DNA from: Taxawa tesnikishii (nom. ined.)
Taxonomy: Eukaryota; Ascomycota; Dothideomycetes; Dothideales
Length of the DNA stretch: 64,000 bases
Assembly: GCA_030247885.1 (NCBI GenBank)
Contig: JAPDRO010000018.1
Span: 558,001-622,000, forward strand
Direction: 5' to 3'
Below the pieces are notes generated by a model, which was given only the letters and a program-made list of their open reading frames with translations, searched no databases and had not been told where the DNA came from. Below, piece by piece: positions 13,693-24,483 of the stretch. Numbering within the stretch: the stretch's first letter is position 1; the number at the start of each line of letters is the position of its first letter. Position numbers and translations under genes: made by a program.

Positions 13693-16450
13693 TTAGTTGT
13701 TGGCCGGGTTGTACATGCAGTAATCGACGTTCTTGTTATTCGAGAAACCGCCGTTGTTGCCTGCCCATGTCGGAAACTCCACCGCATTGCCGCTGCCACC
13801 GAAAACTGCGAAACTAAGGATGAAGACGATGACCTGGGTACCGCCGTCCAGCGCCGCAGAAACGAGGTAGTTGTACTTGACGAACAGTTGCGGGTGGTAC
13901 CTGCGGACGTACCACTGCCCCGCGAGTCCGACGACAAAGTAAGAAGGGATGGACGAGTTCACACCGACGAACAGCCAGCCCATATACCAGAGGATGATGG
14001 ACAGGTTGATGTATCTGAAGAATTCGATCTTGGTGTAACGGTAGAGGAGCCAGAAGGGGACGGGGACCTATAGGCTTGGTCAGCAGCTGACACGTCTGTG
14101 TATGGATGTGCTTGCCAAGACGGGGACGATGAGAGGGCAATGAGATGATACTCACGATGAAGCCGACCAAGTAGCTGATCGTGACCCATTGGTAGCGCGC
14201 CCCGACAGAGAACATGTCGTTGGCAATGCTCCACGCGGTGGCTAGAGTGTTGTACCTGAGGACCGTCAGAACACCATCAAAGGTAGTGTGGTTCGTTAGA
14301 TACTACTTACTGCTGCACGTTCTGGCCAGACCAAATGTTGGAGCCCTCGACGCTGGTAAGGATATCAGCTTGGTTAGTCACAATACTTTGCATCATGATG
14401 TAGTTGAAGATGGCGCCGATGACGCAGCCCAGCATTTGGGCGGTGAATGTGGCCTTGGGAGACAAGTGTGCAAACTGTGCGAGCTTGAGATCACGCGCGA
14501 GCAATTGACCTTGCGTCAGGCCGTTGTAACCGAAGACGGTGAAATACATATTTGCGAGCGGCTTGCCCGGGTGTAGGTATCCCGCCAACATCTGGATAAC
14601 CGGCTGGATGTTCTAGTTTGATCTCTGTCAGCCTTGAGGAGCGAGAGGGTTGTCTAGACAACTTACAAATTGGAATCCTGTCATGCCTTGTGTGTGTTAG
14701 CACACTATAAGAATCCTAGACAGCGGAACAACTTACCGTACTGTACTCCGAAGAACAGGATAAAGATTGCGCAAAAGACGTTTGACAAAACGTAACCCCA
14801 CCACGGGAGCGTAGAGCCCACAGCGTACAGGGTGCCCAAAGCCACAGCAAAGCTCAAAGCAAGCACTAGGCCGTACCAAAAGTCCGGAACTTCTGCGTAA
14901 CCGTTGTTCATCATGAGCTTGTAATGAGGGTCAATGTCCGGATCAGCCAGAGCCCTAGCTTTCCTTTCTTCTTTTGTGGGACCACCCTTCCAGAACATCC
15001 AGGTGCAAGGTTGGGCCAGGCGGCGAACATTGGCAAGGTTGAGAAAGCTCCAACCACCCTTAATCGATTCGTAGTCCCAAAGGAACATATGTACGATGGC
15101 AGCAGTGATCCCCATGTTGGTTGTGATCAGATAAGACACCTGATAATACGATCAGTACTCAGTACTCGGACACCACCAAATTGAAGCATACGTATGTTCC
15201 CGTAAGGTAGGGGATGCCTTGCTCCTTCATAGCCGTCGTGTTGATCTCATTATCGGGGGTGAGAATTGTGGTTAGATTGTACGGTGCGTAGCTGGTCGAG
15301 TTTGAGGAACTACTGTAGAGTAGTTGAGAAAGGAAAGGGAAGTCGAGAGACCTCCAGATATTGCCGTAATAGATTGCCAAGAAGAGAACGATGCAAAGGT
15401 GGTAACCAATGATGTTGTTCACCATTGTCTGGAGCGGTACCCATAGGGGAGATCCGAGACTGGCCACGTACTGCCAGTCAAGACTGATTGCTAGAAAGCC
15501 CAGACCCTCATTGCCCTGAGAACCGCCGAAGAGGTTGGTGAACACCAAGCTCTTCTGGTTAGCAAGACAGAAGATGGACAACCCCTGCAGAAGAGGAAAG
15601 AAATATTCTGGGATAACTTCCCAGACAAAGACGATGGCGAAGATTACGTAGAAAATCTTCAAACGTTGCTTCGTCTCCTTCCTGTCGCGGTGTAGCGTCT
15701 CCAGTAATGTGTTGATGGGCAGATTGACAGGCCAGAGCATTCTTGTCGGACGCACAAGGACCTTGCGCAACAACCCTGCAATGCCCATGCCCAGAAGCTG
15801 GGAAGACATGACAAGAAAGATCGCTGCTCCGGGGTTAGGGGTCGCGCCGTAGTAAAGTTTCTGGGCGGCAAGAATCTCGGTGGAGACGGCAGTAGTTGCA
15901 CTAGCAGATGCCATAATGACAACCAGTGCGTGTTCTTTCGAATTGAAGGGACCTGGATTGAGGAAAAGGCCAACAGCACCAATCTTAGGGATACCATATG
16001 CCATGGCTTCTCCAAGAACGTATGCTATGACTGTGAGGAAGACCAGGGATACGTAGATGGTTTGGGGCTTGAAGTAATAGATCTCTTGGAGGACCGAGCC
16101 AAAGATTGCAAGACCGGAACCGAGGAACAACGCGCGGAAAGTCCATGGGTTCAATGTAGGGTCATCGTCGACATTGAGAACGTGAGTTACCTTGAAAATG
16201 AACCCATCAATACAGCGCATGAGCAAGATGGAAGGTGACCTACCAGGTCCTCGGCGTTCTTGACAACTATTGTCTCTCCGAAGTGATTGGCAGCTTCGGC
16301 GTCAAACGCAGGCGGAGCTTCGCTAACTTCGTACACTCCACCGCCCGCGCCCTTCACGTCCTCAGGATGTTCCTTCCGCTTCATGTCAGCAAGAGGAATG
16401 CCGATCTGGTCGGTATCAAAGCGACTGAAAGACGGTCGCTGGGCAGCCAT
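13693..16450 (-). CDS. oligopeptide transporter, OPT family
   Basis: Proton-coupled plasma-membrane importer of small peptides, possibly glutathione, in the OPT family. Exons: 16450-16244, 16190-15192, 15139-14737, 14686-14667, 14612-14311, 14255-14156, 14067-13693. They total 2406 nt (801 aa), typical for fungal OPTs, with no frame problem. The N-terminus is cytosolic and hydrophilic (~80 aa). The signature NPGPFNSKEH lies in the first third, followed by many hydrophobic helices; TGFQFNIQPVIQMLAGYL and GLTQGQLLARDLKL are family-typical. One exon is only 20 nt (encoding MTGFQF with its neighbours), bounded by clean GTAAGT donors. The start codon follows from the family-like N-terminus beginning MAAQRPSFSRFDTDQ. 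The peptide substrate cannot be inferred. The neighbours do not suggest a shared pathway. Confidence 0.93.
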
Positions 16451-17639
16451 TCTGGAACGGTAGAAAAAGCAAGGAATGATGTGGAAACATGCTGGACTGT
16501 CAATCGAGATAGGAAGTCCTTTTATGGGTGTTCTCAAACCTTGTATCATCGATTAATTCCGTGCGATGCTACCTGCCTCTTTGGTGCTTGGCGCGAGCGG
16601 CAGAATCGAACAAGACGCCAGCTACTTATGACGCATCGTGCGTGCAGGAACGGCACAGCAAAGTGAGACGCGCGACAATCGCATCACTCGTTTGGCAGTT
16701 CATGATAAACGTTATCTGTGGCCGTAAGTAAAAGACCCTTGTCATCACCAAAGCGCTGTTAGGCGGTAGTCTGGACATGTTAGCTGCGCATGGACTGCCG
16801 AGAAGGTATAAAGGCGCCCCTATTGGCGCACGAGAAAAGCGGTAATTTTCCAGGCTGTTGCCCTTCGCGGAGGGCAAACGATTGATTGTATGATAGACGA
16901 TGGAAACAGACTGAGATGATATATACTTATCGGAACATAGTCAGATTGTCTTTTGTCATGCGGTGAATGTGGGCAAGCGATGATCTCGCGAACACGTCAG
17001 AATGTGGCGGACGAGGCTGTTGTGAACCAGGAGCGCGTCTCTCGAACATCTCATCGTCTTTCTGCCATCAGAGACGAAGTGGTGAGGCTTAGCTACTCGA
17101 GAAGGTCAACAGGCACAAAGACCTTATGTCTCTTCGTCCGGTGACCAGGCCGCCTTTCCTATGCAGGTCACCGCGCTGGCGATATGGCCGACATCGGTTC
17201 CTAGCCTCAACCTGTAACGTGATTGGAAAAGGTCAGAGCATGAGTGTATTATTACACAGCTTTGGTTATACCCCAACCCTAGTTATTTGCAATTAACCGA
17301 ACAAGTTACGGAGAGGAGTTCTCGACCAACAACGATTTGACGAGTGCACAGATGAATGCTTGGTATTCAGGCAGTAGAGATAAGAAACTGTAAGCATTTC
17401 TGCCAAGGCCCGGAGAAACTGCCCCTTGCTTAGCCGCATGTATGTGCTTCGTGCGATCTCAACATGTTGATGTCGCAGTTCTCATGCAGAGATCTCTGAT
17501 GAAAGCCCGGCGAATCGACTCCAGAGCGGAAGGCGCGAGCAAGCAGACGAAGCAGCACAAATTAAGCACTCGATGGAATCAGCGGTCCTGTGGTCACAGC
17601 GGACAGGTCACGGGATATTTTAAGTGGCTGGACATCTTT
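16451..17639. other. intergenic, nothing recognised
   Basis: 1.2 kb upstream of the OPT gene, running into the dead ABC fragment. I looked here for the missing front half of the ABC nucleotide-binding domain (a Walker A GxxGxGKST) and did not find it. Confidence 0.5.
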
Positions 17640-17999
17640 CCCGGAAACCGTGGTACGCGGCTATCCGATAGGCAGAGGCAACGCATCGCAATTGCGCGAG
17701 CCCTCATTTGGAGCCCGAAGATCTTGCTTCTCGACGAAGTAGTTTCGGCGCTTGATACCGAGAGCGAGAACATCGCGCAAGCGGCGTTGATGGAGGCGGC
17801 TAAGGATGGCAGCCGAAGTACTATGGCTGTAGTACACCGGCTGAGCACGATAAAGAATGCGGATGCCATTTGCGTTTTACAAGCGCGAACGATTGCGGGA
17901 GTGGGCGATCATGCTGCCCTGCTTGCGCGGGGAGGGATATACTCGAGGACGTACAAAGGATGGGCACTTGATAGAGCGGCAACAGTGACGTTCAGGTAG
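17640..17999 (+). pseudogene. relic of an ABC-transporter nucleotide-binding domain
   Basis: About 120 codons match the second half of an ABCB/MDR-type ATPase domain: a degraded signature (LSDRQRQRIAIARAL where LSGGQ is expected), Walker B with D-loop (KILLLDEVVSALDTESE), and the H-loop (VVHRLSTIKNADAI). The GG of the signature is replaced by DR, the catalytic-side residues read EVVS rather than EATS, and there is no Walker A, no membrane domain and no start codon context upstream. This looks like a truncated, decayed copy of a host transporter gene, not a live gene. Unlike the other broken frames in this window, it cannot be explained by a one-base homopolymer error, because most of the gene is absent. 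It is not a piece of the Hmt1-type gene at 55-57 kb, whose sequence differs clearly. Confidence 0.8.
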
Positions 18000-18166
18000 G
18001 GTTAGACGTCTTTCGCATGTTGGGTATTCAACTCCGCTCACTGCCAGATCGATTTCTTTTTCACTAGCATGTTTTAGCGTATCTCTGCAGAAGATTAAAG
18101 AAGTGACTTTCCAAATTGGAGCCGTTGTAGGAAACCATCGTCATAGAACGTCAACCCAGTCAATTC

Positions 18167-18666
18167 TCACTCGAACTTTTCCCACTTCAAAACACCACGC
18201 GTTCGTTTGCCGTCCTATAAACATGGTAAGCACAATAGGACACTCAAGAGCACATACAGCTCACCTCCATAACCATATCATTCTTCGGCTGCAAAACCAT
18301 GAGTTGCTTCCCGCCCTCCTCGAAATACTCAACCCGTCTCTCCTGCAGCCCACCTATCCGACCTGGATCACTACTAACCTCGACCCTGGTCTGCCAATAC
18401 AAGCCCCGGTCGTCCTTGAACAACTTCACCTCCTGCCACGTCTTGCCCGAGGGCAAGGGCTGACGCATCCGATCCGGGTAAGCCATGTGAGCCGACAGAA
18501 AGCCACGGCGTGAAATGAATACACGGCCTAGAGGTTTGTCACCATGTGGTTTAGCGACTAGTCTTTTGTCGGGACCATCGCCGTCGAAGAGTTCGAAGGA
18601 GACACATTTCCAGCCGCCGGCGAAATTGTCGCGGTAGTCGTTCCAGATGTTCTCTTCAGCCATCAC
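18167..18666 (-). CDS. lipocalin-like domain protein
   Basis: Two exons (18666-18265 and 18214-18167) give 149 aa. Visible pattern: GGWKCVSFELFDGDGP, PLGRVFISRRGFLSAHM, GLYWQTRVEVSSDP, GGLQERRVEYFEEGGKQ, and the spliced C-terminus DGKRTRGVLKWEKFE. This is the layout of small fungal proteins with the lipocalin-like domain (Pfam Lipocalin_5 type), predicted single beta barrels that bind small hydrophobic ligands or act in pigment or secondary metabolism. From memory the family has about 25 more residues between the LPSGKTWQ segment and the KLF segment, so this copy may lack an internal piece. There is no signal peptide, suggesting a cytosolic protein. Two adjacent ATGs (18666, 18663) are possible starts. 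Confidence 0.75.
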
Positions 18667-19386
18667 CTAGCCAAACCTACGATATAGGCGTTCAGCACCC
18701 GGAGGGATCTTAGAATGATGATTGTCTGGCTGAGGGTGGGTTTCGCAGAACCTTGAGAATGTTAACGGAATGCGCCTCGCCCGGAGCCGCAACAGCCCTG
18801 TCAGACTTTGCTGTAAATGCGTATAGCGCTAGTAATTTTTCCGAAGGAGTCGGTTTCGTGACGGCACTTTGGGTACGAGCTATGTTTTCGGGCTGTTTGT
18901 TGTTCGTCCACTTTACCCCAGTATCAGCATACTGGCCCATACACACATCTTGGCATAGACAACCGTACAGCCGGTTCGAATCTTTCTGAGAACGCTATGG
19001 CAACTCCGCAACCGTTGCTCCGAGAAGAGAATCGCTACTGTTGTAGGTGTTGCATGCTTGCCCGATGTCTCTACCCTATTATGATCGCGGTATGAACTTG
19101 CTGGACTAGGCCTCACCGCCTTGACTAGCGTGGCGCCAGACTCTACATGAACACCCTCCTGCTCCCCAGCGTATTATCCTGCAACAAGCTGGGTACCGGA
19201 GGCGATTGAATGAAACGGCAGGAAATAGTCGCTCCATTGCTTGCTGCCAGGTATAGCCTGATCTTCAAAGGGAATCTGTTTGCTGAGGCAGCGCATCGTG
19301 TTTCTGCCCGCGCATTGCTTTACACTTTCATCCCCATATACACATATTCTTACACTCACTATTTCCCCCTCCTGTCCTCTCCAAAT
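18667..19386. other. intergenic, nothing recognised
   Basis: 0.7 kb between the lipocalin-like gene and the end of the mL40 gene. A GGTTCGAATC string near 18972 resembles a tRNA T-loop, but no tRNA fold surrounds it. Confidence 0.5.
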
Positions 19387-20080
19387 CTACCTCGTCCACT
19401 CATGGTTCCAGCCCTCCCTACTCGGCCCATCCGTCTGTATCCTGGCATACTCAATCGGCACACCCTCCCAAATGCCCTTCTTCTCCATCGCAATCCTGTA
19501 CAATCTTCCTACATCCTTGCCCGTGCCCGCTATCCTCCCACCCTGCTTGCCGCCCACCGTACCGCTACCCTCAGACAGCGGACCCTCGCCACCCTCTTCT
19601 ACCGTCATGCCGTTGCCGTCCATGAGTCGAAGTGCTTCGCAGGCGTCCCGCATGCTGTTGTACTGTCTCTCGAGCTCGAGTTCGCGCTCCCGTCGCAGGT
19701 TCGATTGGTAGAGCTGCCAGGCGCGGTGGATGGTCCAGTGGCGGAGGAAGCGTTGGCGTGAGAAGCGAAGGGGCGGGGGTTATGGGGTGTTGCAGGAAGT
19801 AGCGGATTTGAGCTGGAGAGGGTTAGTGCTGGTCTGATGATGAACCCGGCCGGTGGGTGCTGTGGGCAGGGAAGACGAAGGGCGTTGTTCCGGGTGAAGA
19901 CAAATGCTACATACTAACGCGAGCATCTTTCTTCGGACCGCCCTTGTTGCGCGCCTGGATTGATGGTGTCGAGGAGAAGGCTGATGTCTGTTGCACCGCT
20001 AAGGAGATGGAAGGCTGGGTAAGGCACTGTCGCTTAGCGAGAGGCGTCCTGAGGCATCGCAACGAAGTCGGGGCATTCAT
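19387..20080 (-). CDS. mitochondrial large-subunit ribosomal protein mL40 (yeast Mrpl28)
   Basis: Component of the mitochondrial 54S ribosomal subunit. Two exons (20080-19915 and 19812-19387) encode 196 aa. The N-terminus (MNAPTSLRCLRTPLAKRQ, then ...AFSSTPSIQARNKGG) is an Arg/Ser-rich mitochondrial presequence. Family blocks are IRYFLQHPITP, RFSRQRFLRHWTIHRAW, LYRIAMEKKGIWEGVPIEYA and the C-terminal PSREGWNHEWTR. The first two blocks are in different frames: one extra base in a C run (19775-19779, GGGGG on the plus strand) separates them, and removing it makes the gene an exact multiple of three. Such a protein should be essential for respiration, so a true null is unlikely. I chose ATG 20080 over an upstream in-frame ATG at 20158 because the presequence fits. 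Divergent from the mutase gene. Confidence 0.88.
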
Positions 20081-20500
20081 TCTGTCCGAGTCGGGGCTGT
20101 GTTTGGATAACGGATTCTGATGCGGGTAATCTGTGCCTACGGGGTATGGTATGGACACGAAAAGCGGACGATAATTCCGCCAAGAGTTGCCGAAAATAGA
20201 CTCGGGTGCAAACTGCGGCTGTGGCTTTGCGCTTCCCCACGTTTTTCGGTTTCAGGCGAGCTTGGTGCAAGTGAGAGCAGCTGGTGGGGTTTTCAGTCAC
20301 CGCAAGTACATCAACAGGAACAGCGAACCTTTCTTTGTGTGTTGAATTTCACTCTTTCATCCACTTTGACAGCAACCCATTCGAACAGCTGCTGTTCTGC
20401 CGCGCCCGCGCCGCTCAACTAATTTGTTCAATACCCTCATTAGTCAATCGCCCATCAGAAACGGACACATAAGCACATCCTCCTCGCACAATCAGCCACG
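20081..20500. promoter_or_regulatory. shared divergent promoter of mL40 and the GlcNAc-P mutase gene
   Basis: 420 bases separate the start codons of mL40 (-) and the mutase (+). No gene fits inside. The right half has C/T-rich and CAACAGG-type stretches typical of a transcription start region. Shared control of the two genes is possible but not shown. Confidence 0.5.
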
Positions 20501-22367
20501 ATGAGCCACGACGAAGCTGTAAGGACGGCCTCGGCCAAGCATCCACCTCCAGAGAGCCTCGCGGGCAAGTTCCAGTATGGCACTGCCGGTGTAAGTCTAC
20601 CTGTTCGTCAATCTGCGACCGGCCAACGCTGACGATCGACTTAGTTTCGCATGAAGGCGTATGTTCATCCCAGCTCTCAGCTTATAGCTCTGCAGCCGCT
20701 TACCCATTCGTTCCCAGAAAGGACCTCGATGCCGTTGTCTACCGTGTCGGACTCCTCGCTGCCCTCCGCTCCAGAAAACTTAATGGCCAGACCGTCGGAG
20801 TCATGATCACTGCCAGCCACAATCCTCCCGAGGACAACGGAGTCAAGCTGGTGGACCCAATGGTTCGTCGCAGGACAGGTCACATGGGATATCACGACAC
20901 TGACATCTAACTATTAGGGAGAGATGCTGGAGAGCTCATGGGAGACTTACGCGACATCTCTCGCGAATGCGCAGAGCGACACGGAGCTCGTTGCATTCTA
21001 CAACAACCTCGCTAAGAACCTGAGGGTTAACCTTGACGCTCCCGCCCGGGTTATCTACGCTCGCGACACTCGTGCCTCGGGATCCCGTCTCGTGGAATGC
21101 TTAGTGGACGCTCTTAAAGCCACCAATGTTGAGTACTCCGACTTCAAGCTTGCGACTACTCCACAGCTGCATTACTACACCCGCTGCATCAACACCAAGG
21201 GTACGCAAGACGAGTACGGAGAGCCGACAGAGAAGGGATACTATGAGAAGTTGTCGAGTGCTTTCAAGCAGGCCATGGCGCATGTCAAGCCTAACGGAGG
21301 CTTGGTTGTGGACTGTGCCAACGGTGTTGGCGGACCAAAGCTGAGGGAGCTGATCAAGTATCTGTCAACTTCGGACGAGAAAGGTCTTGACATCAAGGTC
21401 GTCAACGACAACGTGCACAAGCCAGACACTCTCAACTCGCAGGTTTGTCGGCTATCACGATCGCAGGAAGGCCTTAGCTAACATGCTGCAGTGTGGTGCG
21501 GACTACGTCAAAACCAACCAGCGAGCTCCACCGTCTTCTAAGGCCGGGAATCTGGACCGCTGTTGCTCCCTGGACGGTGACGCTGACCGTATTGTCTATT
21601 ACTTCACCGACGAGAGCGGTACTTTCCGTCTTCTGGATGGAGACAGAATCGCCACTCTCGCGGCCTCCTTCATCGGCGACCTGGCCCGCCAAGCTGGTCT
21701 GAAAGACAAGCTCAACGTGGCCGTCGTGCAAACCGCCTACGCCAACGGCGCCGCGACCAAATACGTTGAGAAGAATCTGCAGCTTCCCGTCGTATGCACG
21801 CCGACAGGAGTCAAACACCTGCACCACGCCGCCACCCGCTTCGATGTGGGCGTTTACTTCGAAGCCAACGGTCACGGCACCGTCATCTTCTCAGCGTCCG
21901 CGCTCAAGGCCATCCACACATACCAGCCAGAGTCACCAGCGCAGGCAGACGCCCTTTCCATCCTCGTTGCTCTCACGGAACTCATCAACCAAACCGTCGG
22001 CGACGCCCTTTCCGACATGCTTCTTGTTGAAACAATCCTCGCGCACAAGGGCTACAGCTGCGCGGAGTGGCTGTCTTCGTACACGGATCTTCCGAACCGT
22101 CTTTTGCGCGTGGAGGTGGCGGATCGTAACGCTTTCGTCACCGCGGAGGGTACCGCGGAACGTAAGCTCGCGCAGCCGAGCGGTATCCAGGACGATATCG
22201 ACAAGATGGTTGCTAAGTTTTCGAACGGAAGGTCCTTCGCCCGTGCTTCGGGAACGGAGAATGCAGTCCGTGTGTATGCTGAGGCGAGTACGAAGCCCGA
22301 GGCGGATGATTTGGCACAGAATGTTGCGGCTATTGTGAGGAAGTACGGTAGCGTGCTTGTTCCTTGA
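20501..22367 (+). CDS. PCM1: phosphoacetylglucosamine mutase
   Basis: Converts N-acetylglucosamine-6-phosphate to the 1-phosphate in UDP-GlcNAc synthesis, which feeds chitin, N-glycans and GPI anchors; cytosolic and essential in fungi. Exons: 20501-20590, 20645-20658 (14 nt), 20718-20862, 20918-21442, 21492-22367, total 549 aa with an intact frame. Key motifs: the phosphoserine loop [13 protein letters not shown] with Ser68, the Mg-binding loop DGDADR at ~286-291, the sugar-binding FEANGHGT, and the C-terminal phosphate-binding [14 protein letters not shown]. This is the AGM1/PCM1 branch of the alpha-D-phosphohexomutase superfamily, as shown by AGFRMKA at the front and by the length. The 14-nt second exon (FRMKA) is small but bounded by good sites (TTAG and GTATGT). 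Confidence 0.95.
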
Positions 22368-24483
22368 ATGCTGAGGACGAGTCGAATGGAAGAGGTTGAT
22401 CCTGGGTGATGGCTGATGGCTTGGGTCTTTTGGCGTCCAAAAACGGAAAATGGCATAGCGAGGCAGGAGGCAGGTTCTTCTTGCGGCGTACGAAAGAGAT
22501 GGTGGAGACTTGGTTGCATTGTGATAGAAGCCTAAGACAACTATATGGGGGTTTGAGGCAAAGGCAATGCTGGTAATTACATCTGTTTACCATGAATCCA
22601 AGGTATCACATATATGATATATGATGGCATTGTTGGGTGATGCAGTGTTGCAATATCCCTTTGAAGACCAGTGTAATGCTGGTTGCTGTCATTGAGCCCG
22701 TGTCCATCCATGTGCCATCGCATTGCCGCTGAAGCGCTGGTCGCTTTCGTGACTATAGGACGAGTAAGACGACTGTACATAGGTCCGTCAGAAGTACGTT
22801 AGTCAGTGCGGTGAGTGAGAGTGAGTATGGACATTTCCCCAGCACGCTTTCAACTTACCGCCCTCACTAGCGCGACTCACCGCTTGTACGGGCATTGCTC
22901 TCGTCACTTAGCTTCTCGACACCTGGAGCTGTCTGACCGTCCAGCCATCATCGATCCTCGCCTCCTGAGGCTCTCATCAGACGAGGCACAACCGCAATCT
23001 GAGCCGCACTTATAGCATTGTTATACATGGCCAGCGTTTGGAAGGGCCTTGCTCTCCTCTTTGCGCCCCAAGCCAGCAACACGCAAGCATAACTAACAAT
23101 AATTCGACCACGACGACCAACAGGACTCGTGCAGAGTGTAACGAGTGTCGATTCATTGACGCCTCCCTCCCATTGTCAGCCCTTCATGTAAAGAGTGTTT
23201 TGCGTACCCTCTAGAAACTAGCTGGTACTGGTTTCCAACAATGGGGCGTGTACTTTAAGACATGTTGAAGTCGATCGCGTGTTTGGAAGACGTAGAAGAG
23301 AAGACAAGAGATATGTTTACTGCAACTACGTTAGGACAGCAGTGAGTCGTAGGTCAAGCTATCCCGTGTCTGAAGTAACCGAGAACCGTCCGTCGACAGA
23401 TAGAGACATTAGTGAGTGGTCCCTGATCGTCGCTGTATGTTGAGTCAACGTCAGATTATCCAATCGGCCCACCTTCGTGACTTGGTGTATGCCTTACAAC
23501 TCATCGTCCTGCTTTGACAGGATGCATCTCGGCTTGTTCCAAGCGAATAGATCTTATGCGGTTCAAGACTCACTCATTGGGACTGCTGCCAAAAGCCACA
23601 GACAGCTCAAGGCGAGTATTCCCGTCTTTGCTGTGTTGGTTGATCCAAGTGACGCGCTTTCATATAGAGAGTATCAAACACTGTCACGCCACGTGTTGGT
23701 GTTGAAGCGGTCAGAAGTGCCCTTCTGTTTCATCGTGATAGGACCAACATGTCGAGATACCCCTAATATGGGAGAAGGAATCTTCGCAATCACTGGCCAC
23801 AATGGTTCTTGCGTGAATACTATTTCTATACCAACAGCTAGAGCAATCAGTTGCACCTCCCTCTCCGTTGTCCTTGGCCTTCTGCAATCGGCATACAAGC
23901 TCAATTTATTCACCTAGACCTTTTCGTGCTCACCATGCGGGATTAAGACATGAGATGTCCATGTCCGGCCTCTATCATATGACTAGCGCAAGCCAAGTGC
24001 TGTCCATGAGAGTCACAAGTCAAGAAAAACGGCGATTCTCAGATCTGGCTTGAAAATGCAGTCTGAGTAAAGTAGTCTTGTATACGCATCCATCTCAAGA
24101 GAGAATACACAAACCTTTCTTGGTTGCTATTATCATGGAGGGCCTCTATAACCACAGCGCAGGAAAGTTAACTGCTGATGGAGCCGAGATTGCTTCGGTG
24201 ACACCATTACACGTCTGCAGCGTGACTTACCACGTGATTTCAGCAATGTTTAGGAGATGCCTCAACCAAAAGGACTTTAGATTGCTCAAGCGTGATGCCT
24301 TAATACGCTAACGACATGATGTCTGCAGAGTTCTCACCCGATGAAATTTCAGTCACGCCTACTCCCTATACAGTTGCTAAGATCTGAACGTTTGCCATTC
24401 GGCGATGAACCTAGACAACATACAGAGCATCTTCCGACTAGCCATGAATGTGTTGTGCCTGACATTGCATGCAGCGCTACGAA
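22368..24483. other. 2.1 kb intergenic span, nothing recognised
   Basis: One of the longest spans without a recognised gene. It is more AT-rich than its neighbours by eye, with a short palindromic ATATATGATATATGAT-like stretch near 22610. A 146-codon frame at 23477-23917 shows no domain, no signal peptide and no fungal-like coding bias. It may be decayed sequence or regulatory DNA, but I saw no terminal repeats or transposase. Confidence 0.5.

Noticed and set aside
18960-18995. GGTTCGAATC, tRNA T-loop-like string
   Set aside because: Flanking bases do not pair as a T-stem, and no anticodon or D arm precedes it.
23477-23917. 146-codon plus-strand open frame in the 2.1-kb gap
   Set aside because: No signal peptide, domain or family-like block, and no supporting splice sites; treated as chance.
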